A program made the position numbers and the translations under genes. Positions 56,442 through 64,000 of a stretch of 64,000 nucleotides of DNA are shown here, in pieces (position 1 is the first letter of the stretch; every line of letters begins with the position of its first letter). The DNA is from Symbiodinium natans. Taxonomy: Eukaryota; Sar; Dinophyceae; Suessiales; Symbiodiniaceae. The notes under the pieces are model-generated. The model was not told the origin of the DNA and ran no database searches. It saw nothing but the letters and a program-made list of their open reading frames with translations. Location: assembly GCA_905221605.1 (NCBI GenBank), contig CAJNDS010000491.1, positions 372,001 through 436,000 on the forward strand, in the 5' to 3' direction.

Positions 56442-57778
56442 ATGTCGCTGAAGCTGCAGAAGCGGCTTGCCGCATCCATCCTGGGATGCGGCAAGAACCG
56501 CGTATGGCCTGGGCCTAACTTTTTCGACGTGTGTTTCCGTCTTGGTTCAGGAGTCTTCGGGTTTTGCGGCTTTCTTTTGGGTGCAGGAAGTGGAACTACG
56601 CAGCTACACATCTGCCGAACTCTGCAGAGTGTTGTGGAGTCTGCATGTTCCGCCCTCAAGGCTGGACCCCAACGAGACCAATGAGCTTTCCATGGCCAAC
56701 TCGCGCTTCAACATCAGGCGCGGTCCCAAGCGCTTGTGAACAGAGTCGCAAGGTTCGGGATGTGGTGGAGTGAGTTGATGCGTTTGAGGAAGATGATCAA
56801 GGACGGCCTGATCATCCGCAAGGCGGTGAAGATGCACTCGCGCTCCCGGGTGCGAAAGAACTTGGAGGCCAAGCGCAAGGGCCGACACACCGGCATCGGA
56901 AAGCGAAAGGGTACCCGTGAGGCACGAATGCCCACGAAGGTGCTGTGGATGCGCCGCCAGCGCGTCCTGCGCCGTCTCCTGCGCAAGTACCGACAGCAGA
57001 AGAAGATCGACAAGCGAATCTACCACTACTTCTACCGCCACGCCAAGGGTAACTGCTACAAGAACAAGCGCGTGCTGATGGAGGCCATCCATGCCAAGAA
57101 GACCGAGAAGATGAAGGAGAAGGCCTTGCAGGAGCAGTCCGAGGCACGCAAGGAGAAGGCGCGCCTGGCCAAGGAGAAGAAGCTCCTGACGCTCGATTGC
57201 ACAACGCTTTTGGGGAGATGTGCGATCATGCCAGGTTTTCCTTTCGCATCCTACTGTCAGGAGCTTGTGCAAGTTTGGCTTGTGGTGTTGTCCTGACTCA
57301 GCAGGGGCTCAGCCTCCACGACACCTCACTGAACCAGGCCTTTCCCGAAGTCTCTAAGCCTAGTCTTCGGCCACCAAGGAAGAAGGCTGATGCCGCAAGG
57401 ACGGGGCTTCAGTGGCTTGCTCTTGCTCGGGGGGGCTGTTCCCATTGTAGCACGTTGGTTTAACATCCTATCCCTAAACCACGGGGATTCTTTGGCGATC
57501 GGACGTTGAGTGGCCCAGCACAGACCTTAGCAATCCGAAGCAGAAATCCTCAATTCCGATACGTTCTGTGACCCAACACTTCTGTGCCCTGAGCCCCACA
57601 GCGCCCCGGACCCTGAACCCTCAACTTTGAAGCCGAACCCCCCCCCCCCCCTCCCTCCCCCCTTACCCCGAAGCCCTTAAACGCCCAAAACCCTGAACCC
57701 TTAAACCCCAAAGAACCCGGCCCACACGCCCTCTCCAGGACCGAGGAGGAGGGCTGGCAGCAGGCGAAGAAGCGATAG
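56442..57778 (+). CDS. RPL19: Ribosomal protein eL19, copy 3 (different intron set)
   Basis: Proposed exons: 56442-56506, 56661-56717, 56789-57187, 57379-57399 and 57739-57778, giving 193 residues ending EGWQQAKKR. The first exon fuses what are exons 1 and 2 in the other copies, so intron 1 is absent. The last intron of copies 1 and 2 (between WQQ and AK) is also absent. A new intron splits AR from T (57400-57738). Donors are GC, GC, GA and GA. The main exon encodes the same peptide as copies 1 and 2. A pyrimidine tract with CCCAG at about 56411-56419 could be a trans-splicing acceptor, but no spliced-leader relic is visible. Confidence 0.88.
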
Positions 57779-57787
57779 GAAGGCCTG

Positions 57788-57850
57788 GTGTTTAGGGTTT
57801 AGGGTTAAGGGTTTAGGGTTTAGGGTTCAGGGTTTAGGGTTTAGGGTTCG
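57788..57850. repeat. TTTAGGG array after eL19 copy 3
   Basis: About eight heptamers (TTTAGGG with some TTAAGGG and TTCAGGG) beginning 10 bp after the stop codon. Confidence 0.95.
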
Positions 57851-57920
57851 AGCTTCATCGTGGGCCCAGCAAAAACCGTTTTCTCTCCCATCCTGAGAAG
57901 CTACACTCACCTTGAGATGT

Positions 57921-58021
57921 GTAACCTTGCGAAACTAGTGGACCCTAGTATGGACCCCCAAAATAGCAGGTCCTCTTATAATAACGACCCCAGTAAGGTA
58001 CCCCGAACTTCGGAATCCCCC
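57921..58021. mobile_element. Palindromic dispersed repeat, copy E
   Basis: Contains GTGGACCCTAGTATGGACCC, then AGGTCCTCTTATAATAACGACC, GGTACCCCGAACTTCGGAAT. This is copy A in the opposite orientation. Confidence 0.55.
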
Positions 58022-60167
58022 ATGTGGGGAAGATTGACCCTCCAAGGGACCCGGATCCGCGGGAAGGATTCGGACTCACTTCTGTAGGCTCGGGCGTCTT
58101 ACTTGGCAAGCTGTGAGCACAACGCTGGAAGACCTTTCCTTGCACCCACTGTGGCTTGCATGATCTTTGGAGAAGGTTGAGAGGTACATACCTAGGATTT
58201 TGTGTGTAAAAGCAGCTTGGGGCTTGGCTTTTGGAACGTTTGGGGTCTTTCATGTCGACTGGGGGATATCAGGGGAAACAAGGTTAACCCTAAACCCTGT
58301 CGCCAGGAGCCTACCTTGGGAGCGGGACGAGCAGCTCGGAGCGACCGAAAAGTGAGACTGCACGATCTGGGCTTGACAACAGGACTTGCACGCCGAACTA
58401 CACCCAAAGGTCTGGTCAAGACTCGGTAGGTTCCCCCAATTTAGGGTCCTTTATGTTCAGGCCCTGTCCCCACATCCCCCCAGTTGTTGTCATATCATAT
58501 CATGTACCCATTTTTTTGGATTCGTGCACTCCATTCTAGTCTATTGCCTTGCTGTGAAGACTGTTGCGCAGAACTCTACGGTAGTCTGTGTGCTCTCTCT
58601 TTTTGTCTGTTGTCTCTCTGTCTGCCTCTCCTTTTCTGTCTGCCTCTGTGTCCTCTCTCCTGACTCTCCCTTTCTCTGTCTCTCTGGCAGCCTCTCATGC
58701 CTCCAGTTGTGCATGCATGAGGCCATGGAGACCAGTATGCAATTTAGTGCTCAAGTGCGCGTTTCGCAAGCAATGTCCTGTAGGTTCTCCAGAATCGGGC
58801 GCCTGCAGTGTTAACACAGCCGCAGCTTGCAAACCTATGGCAGATGCTTAGTATCAGCGTGCGTGGCAATGAGATTAAGGCAATGAACCTTGTAAGCACT
58901 GACCTCCTTTCAACACAGAGCAGGCTACGATGTGATATTGGATAGACATGTTTCCTGGTGAACCAGAGATGGCATGCGCGGCTGGTGGATGTTGCTGCTG
59001 CTTGCTTGCTCTAGTTGAAGCCCGCAGCTTGCACGGCATATGGAGCAGTACGTTGCGCAAGGCCACTGTTTCTCCGCACGCAGGCCCAGATCAGGGCCGG
59101 CGTCTTAGAAGACAGAGCAAGGTGATGCCAGACGTACAAGCATGTGAGCGTCAGGCCGCCCAACAAGCATGCCGTGGTCAGGAAAGCGCTTCGTTGCCAC
59201 CCCCTCAGTGAGTCGGACCACGCCAGAGTGTGGCGCAGCTGCTGTGCAGCGAAGCTGCTGTCTGCTGCTGTGATCTGTCGTGTATGGCAGCTGCTGTGGG
59301 GGCATGTTGAGGTGTCACTACTTGTGGCCGCGAGCGGCGGCAAGCACGGGCCCATGACACTGGCCACTGACCGTGCTGAGAAGAGCTGACATGGCCAGGT
59401 CAGCAACGAGATACGCCCGAATCAAAAATCGCGACTTTGCTGCAACCCTCAAGGCGCTGCTAGCACCTCCGACACGTCCTTTTGCAGTGCCCAGGTATGG
59501 GGGCACTGCTACCTGCTTGACATATGGCGGGACGGAAGCGGCCAGGGTCTCATCATACGAAATGCGATGGTAAATTCCTTCGTGATGTGTTGGAACCGCT
59601 GGGTTGCAGAAGTTTTTTTTATGTTTATATTTTTGGATGCAAGAACCAGTTTTCTTGCAGAAAGCTCCTGTCAAATCGAGCTTTTCTTGTAGGTCTCTTG
59701 AATCAAAATGCATTTCAGATGATCTGTACTTCTGAAGTTTTTGGGTTGAATTTTGCTGTTCGCACACGTTGGGCCTGTGGAAAACGGACCACTGGCAGCT
59801 TGCATCTGTTGCTGGGGGACCAGCAGGGATGCTTGTTCGTTTTTCCGGCCTGAACTGCAGTGCTTGTATATGAAAAGTCCGTGCCAAAGCTCGAGTCCAA
59901 AATCGATTGCACATTAAATCGCAGAAGCCAAAGTGGGACACTGTCGGTATCCGTGTCTTTCACAGGAAGCCAATGGCAAATCGGGATGGGCACAGGTAGA
60001 CTACAGACGGATCCGAGAGAGCTTGCAAGGCGGCTTGTTCGACTTCGACGGACGACTGCGATCTTCGATGCTAGCCTGTTTCTGCCTTAGAGAACTGTTG
60101 CCGCAACAGCTGCTGCTTGCCATGTTGTTTTTGTCCTAGCAAGCGGTAGACGTGCTGCCTCGTTGCT
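58022..60167. other. No supported gene
   Basis: Mixed DNA with TC-rich tracts (58590-58690). Open frames on both strands overlap without recognisable domains. The telomere-like repeats typical of the left part of the window become rare after 58.3 kb. Confidence 0.3.
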
Positions 60168-60294
60168 GTGCGGATCCGAGGTTTGGAGGATGACAAGTTG
60201 ACGCCGGACGAGCTGGCAGCGATGGGCTTCATTTTCTCGCAAGGCCCGGAGATGCCCTCATCCCTCGACATTCTGAACCCTAAACTCCTGTGTC
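60168..60294 (+). CDS. Candidate exon, unknown protein
   Basis: The frame reads RIRGLEDDKLTPDELAAMGF, then IFSQGPEMPSSLDIL, a plausible globular sequence. The first codon GTG follows CGTTGCT, so it is an exon and not a start. No family recognised. Confidence 0.4.
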
Positions 60295-60581
60295 TGGCAA
60301 CTTGTCAGCTGCTGAGGAGCCAGCAGCGACTCCCCCTCCGAAGCGCGGCTGACACAGATTCTGGCCTGGGCTGCCAGGTTGCACCGTGAGACATGGACCG
60401 GAGATCTGAGCTTCACTCGGAAGCAACAAGTTGTGATACATGTGGTGATCTTCAAGATGAGGTGGTGGGTGGAGGTTGGCAAGTGCTGGCCGTGGTGTCA
60501 TCTACGTTATGTTGTTTGCTGGGCGCTCATGCCTCAGAGAGGGTTCGGGCACGGATAACATGAGCCGTCAGTCACTCGTCT

Positions 60582-60812
60582 ATGCTGGGCGAAACCGGCC
60601 ACCCATCAGACGCCAACGCCACTGTTGAGCTCTCGAATATTCTGTTTTTTGAAACCCTAAGATGCAAGGCCAGAATTCAGAATGATAAGACAGACCCCAA
60701 CAAGGAGCTGACCAAGCTGATTTCTGAAGCAACTGTTGCCTTAGCATGTCTCAGCCGCTTCGTTCTTGTTGCAACATCCCTTCCTTCAACGAGTGCAGCA
60801 GGAACTTGTTAA
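60582..60812 (+). CDS. Small hypothetical frame
   Basis: ATG-initiated frame of 76 codons. The middle part (FFETLRCKARIQNDKTDPNK, ELTKLISEATVALACLSRF) is protein-like. It may be an exon that reads into an intron. No family recognised. Confidence 0.3.
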   Translation: MLGETGHPSDANATVELSNILFFETLRCKARIQNDKTDPNKELTKLISEATVALACLSRFVLVATSLPSTSAAGTC

Positions 60813-62264
60813 CCAATTTGGACAGCGCAAGAGATCTCAGCAACTTTTGAACGACTGCATGCCGTCGGGCCTGCGGAAATGTTTTGCCGTGTTAAGATTC
60901 GATCGGCTCCTCTACTGCACGGCTGGCTGCAGCGGGCCTTTGTAGTTGAAATGCACGGGCCGATATGGCGGGCAACGCTTGTGGCAGTTTGCTTGCGCAG
61001 CGCTGCTCGGACGTCGTCTTTGAGTTCGACCTCTGACAAACAACGTGGGATTCGAGAATATTCCGACCCCAAAGCCTATGATGTCAAGGTATACAAAAGC
61101 ATTGCGGCGGCCTTGTGCAAGTGTGTTGTTGGCATGGCCCGAATGACGTCGCTGGCCGCGGGCATGTGGGTGGAGAGTGTGTGCTGACGCAAATGGAATG
61201 CTCGTCAGTGCTCCAGGGCGCGTGCAGGATAGATGGCTGGGAGATTGTTTCGGTTCTTGTGGCCCGCGCTCGAACAGAGGCGCGAAGTCCAATGCGGGGA
61301 CCTGCAGCGAAGGACCGTACGTGTCGTACGTGTCGAGGCGAGCACGGCGTTGGCACCGGACGGAATTCAGAGGGAAGGGCAGCCGGAGTCGACACAACAC
61401 AAACACGCGAAAGGGGAGGAAAAAATGGAAGCCAAAGGTAAGCCTGGGGTCGAGGGCAGGTGCGAGGTTCGCTGCAACACGGTCGCCAACGGTCCGGATG
61501 CGATTTGCTGCCATCCGTGGTGGCGTGTGCGCAGCTTGCGGTCGACAGCACGGTGCTCGGCGCAGTGTGGTCGCCACTCTTGTCGCAGCTCGGCACCAGT
61601 TCTTTAGTGTCGCCCGGCCCAGCATGCCGACGTAATCAGCTGACTGACCTCCGCTCCTGGCTTTCCGACTGCTTCGCGGCAATGTCAATGTTTCCGTTTT
61701 TTCTGCCAAAATGTTTTCTCTCTTTTCTATCATTCCTCTCCCGTCCATTTCATTTGGCGAAATTGCGCGCTGTCATCACGCCGTCCCTGCTCAGCGCAAC
61801 GGCGGCAGACGGCGTGGGGCTGGAGGGTCAGCAAACTCAACTTCGTTTTTTTTCTCGCGACTCCGGCTGCTCCGCGAACACACGCGATGGGGCCTGCATA
61901 GCTCCGTCCCGACTGGGGCGCGGGAGTTGGCGCCTTGTCGGGCTCGGTCCGTAGTGGTTGCGCGGTGGGGCCATCGTGGGTCAGCTACCAGGTAAGGCGC
62001 AGATGAAGACAGCAGACGCGCACAGCCAGCAAACAAGCAGCTCCGCCTTTTGTGCTACCGCGCTGCGACGTGCCTCCCGACGTTGGCGTCAAACTGTGGA
62101 GGTCAACTGCTCGGGCGGTCAGCACGCTTGGCTTGCTGGCCGTCCGACAGGACTCCTGCAAAAACTCTTCTGGGAGCGCGGCATCCCTGCCAGCGGCTTG
62201 TGACTGCTTCCACGGCCGCCCTGGCTGCTGCAGCAGCTGCCCTCTGTACCAGGTCATCATCTCC
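60813..62264. other. Unassigned GC-rich region
   Basis: Several overlapping long frames on both strands reflect high GC content. A Cys-rich plus-strand stretch near 61455-61580 has no recognisable zinc-finger spacing. No gene is supported. Confidence 0.3.
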
Positions 62265-62618
62265 CTAGCGATTGTTTCCGCGCCAGCCCTTCTGTTTGCC
62301 ATGGCCCTTACCGCCAGTTTGCTTGCCACCGCTCGGCCTGCCGCCGGCCGACTTGCCGCGAGACGGGCCGCTACTGCGGCCGCGAGGCTCCGTTGGTTCC
62401 GCTCGCTCGGGCGCTGGGCTGCGAGACGGCGGCTCATAGACCATTGCATGGCATCCACTGCTGCGACCAAAAGCGCCAAGGTTGGTGGCACGGCCCAAGC
62501 CGGCAGCTTGTTCTTGCCATGCGCGCACTATCCGCTGCAGGCGGGCCACTTCCATGCATGGCCGGCAGCAGCGGCCTTCCACCTCGGCACGGGTGTGGCA
62601 TATTTTGCAAAGCAACAT
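62265..62618 (-). CDS. Zinc-ribbon / Gly-Lys-rich protein (possible retroelement ORF1-type)
   Basis: ATG at 62618 on the minus strand, 117 codons. The N-terminus has two Cys pairs (CKICHTRAEVEGRCCRPC), then a short helix (ARLQRIVRAWQEQAAGL). The low-complexity tail is rich in Ser/Gly/Lys/Arg (GGKGHGKQKGWRGNNR). Such Cys-pair plus basic-tail proteins bind nucleic acid, and similar leaders occur in dinoflagellate retroelements. A long plus-strand frame overlaps it but lacks such features. Confidence 0.4.
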   Translation of the reverse strand: MLLCKICHTRAEVEGRCCRPCMEVARLQRIVRAWQEQAAGLGRATNLGAFGRSSGCHAMVYEPPSRSPAPERAEPTEPRGRSSGPSRGKSAGGRPSGGKQTGGKGHGKQKGWRGNNR

Positions 62619-63239
62619 GTCAGAGTGATTGGCCTGTAGCCATCATGGGCATTGTGATTCGCGGCCCTTTTAAAGAGAGTGATCACAATCACGCAAGATC
62701 AAAAGTTGCTCACTACCGGATCAGCCCCTTCAAAACATGGTCAAACCCACTCCAAACCCCGTGCACAACCCTTTCGCTGGGGACGTCGCCCTTCCCCAAA
62801 ATCTTCTTCATTGGGCGCATGGCAACTTAACATCCGGGCCTGCAACACGCTTAAATATCTTCGCTGTTCAAAGCCCAAGCCTGCCAAAAGCTTTCATCTG
62901 CAATGTCTGGCAAACGACTCTGCGCAACCGCAGAAAACGTTAAAGCCACGTTGGTCAACTCCCCAGAGCTTGAAGCGTGACTCCTATCCACAGAAAACAC
63001 CAACAAAGACTCGCAGCTCAACTGACGGGCCAGCAGCATTGCCAGGACAAGTTACGGGGAAGTCGGGCGACCCCACTTTCAGGGCCGCAAAACACAAGCA
63101 ATTTTGGCTTCGCCAGGACGGGACTCCACAGTTGCAGTTCTGCCTCACTGCAGCGTTACAAAGACGAGCGTGCAGCTGCTTCGGACAAGCCCCCGCACGC
63201 TCAGCGCGACGCTGCCCAAAGTTACTAGAAAACTACGAT
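62619..63239. other. No supported gene
   Basis: Between the zinc-ribbon frame and the reverse-transcriptase remnant. The plus-strand frame across 62679-63353 is Ser/Thr/Lys/Pro-rich without a domain. Confidence 0.3.
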
Positions 63240-63700
63240 GTCGCGCTCATGTGTAGGCTGGTTTCCCCGCCACATCGGCACCAAGATGCCCCAGGCCTGG
63301 CGGAGAATCTGCTTCCGACGCCGCCCCCGGCGCCCACTTCTTGCCGAGGTTAGAAGCGATGCCGCATTCATCCGTGACGGTCCCTACGACCGCGTCCGGC
63401 GCAGCACTGTCATGACGCTGGCGAGGGCATCGTGCTGGCCAAAGGCGAAAAAATGCGACAAATAAGACTTTTCCAAGCGGTGGTAAAAGATGCACAACCA
63501 CTGTTCCCTGCATCGAAATCCATGTGCCGGCTGTGCCGGCGGCCCACACCACATTGATGAAATTTGCCAGCCGCGAGCCCAGAAAACGTTAGGGAAACAA
63601 AAACAAAGCATGCGCACGAAGGGCAGCAACTCTGGAGCAATCTCCTTCAACTTGCCGAGGAAGGCCTCGCGCGAGATGCTGTCGAAACCACACGGCATCG
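63240..63700 (-). pseudogene. LINE-type reverse transcriptase remnant
   Basis: On the minus strand, FDSISREAFLGKLKEIAPEL followed by LPFVRMLCF resembles the palm-entry region of LINE reverse transcriptases. In another frame, FFAFGQHDALASV follows where the (E/V)QGDPL...ALFALGQH block is expected. In a third frame, NLGKKWAPGAASEADSPPGL and LGADV resemble the GKTRVWN...LGADVW block downstream of the palm. The matching motifs lie in different frames, so the element is broken by frameshifts. It continues beyond the window or is 5' truncated. Confidence 0.55.
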
Positions 63701-64000
63701 GCTCGCCCGTCTAGCGCCGCCCAGAGCATCCGTCCCTGCCCGCGGCTACGCAGCAGTCACGCTGGGCGGCGGCATGCGCAGCGCATACTGCGCACGAGCG
63801 ACACGCAAACAAGAAGGAGAAGCCAGGCGGCTTGCAGACGCACGTGTTCTTACAGCGCAAATGCCCGCATCGTTCAGCAGGCGGATGAACTTAGGCGTGA
63901 ACGCCTGCACCCCGCGGGACTTTGGCCCGGCGGACCAATTTGGTCACCGGAAGGGCCGCTGGAATCGGGACGAGTTGGTTCAGCAGCTTGTGCACGTAAA
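63701..64000. other. Probable continuation of LINE remnant
   Basis: GC-rich DNA upstream (minus-strand sense) of the reverse-transcriptase remnant. No intact frame. Confidence 0.3.

Noticed and set aside
53188..57204. Ser/Arg/Pro-rich minus-strand frames opposite each eL19 main exon
   Set aside because: They exist because the eL19 exon is nearly identical in three copies; they are antisense shadows.
61985..62639. Long overlapping plus- and minus-strand frames as two genes
   Set aside because: Only the ATG-initiated minus-strand frame with paired cysteines has protein features; the others reflect high GC content.
1..64000. Spliced-leader relic sequence upstream of genes
   Set aside because: Looked for the conserved dinoflagellate leader 3' end (TTGGCTCAAG); no convincing copy was seen by eye.

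Overview
The window looks like nuclear DNA of a dinoflagellate, or a close alveolate relative. Four things support this. Plant-type telomere repeats (TTTAGGG/CCCTAAA) are scattered through introns and intergenic DNA. Reconstructed introns begin with GT, GC or GA and end AG followed by G. A housekeeping gene, ribosomal protein eL19, is present as three head-to-tail copies. A degraded LINE-like reverse transcriptase of the kind common in these genomes lies at the right edge. No bacterial-type operon, tRNA or rRNA gene was seen.

Layout. About 0.6-6.3 kb holds short plus-strand exons with coiled-coil character, separated by introns full of telomere-like repeats. 11.1-14.0 kb holds a plus-strand gene whose last two exons form a GT-B-like glycosyltransferase domain. 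17.2 kb has one minus-strand exon candidate. 18-24.9 kb is repeat territory: a 412-bp tandem repeat, a 151-bp duplication and a satellite of about 29 bp. From about 24.9 to 42.2 kb is a compositionally distinct island. It has no telomere-like repeats and its large reading frames are all on the minus strand. It ends at a 100-N assembly gap, followed by a 480-bp AT-rich satellite (42.3-44.7 kb). 45.2-50.8 kb is an exon-rich coiled-coil gene ending in a zinc ribbon. 52.2-57.8 kb is the eL19 triplet. 58-64 kb is mostly unassigned, with a few exon candidates and LINE remnants.

The most interesting object is the island. A single minus-strand gene (27086 to at least 34116), reconstructed with two phase-0 introns, would encode a protein of about 2,270 residues. 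In order it carries a PD-(D/E)XK RecB/Cas4-like nuclease, an SF3/D5-like helicase, a domain with family-A/TV-Pol-like polymerase motifs, a papain-like cysteine-peptidase-like domain, a C2H2 zinc finger and a MULE-like DDE transposase. Immediately upstream, a 969-codon frame fuses a copy of the post-helicase segment to F-box, SPRY-like and RING-like regions. This is best read as a large mobile element that may encode its own replication and integration proteins and has captured host ubiquitin-ligase-type domains. Domain calls are by eye from motifs; no database search was run.
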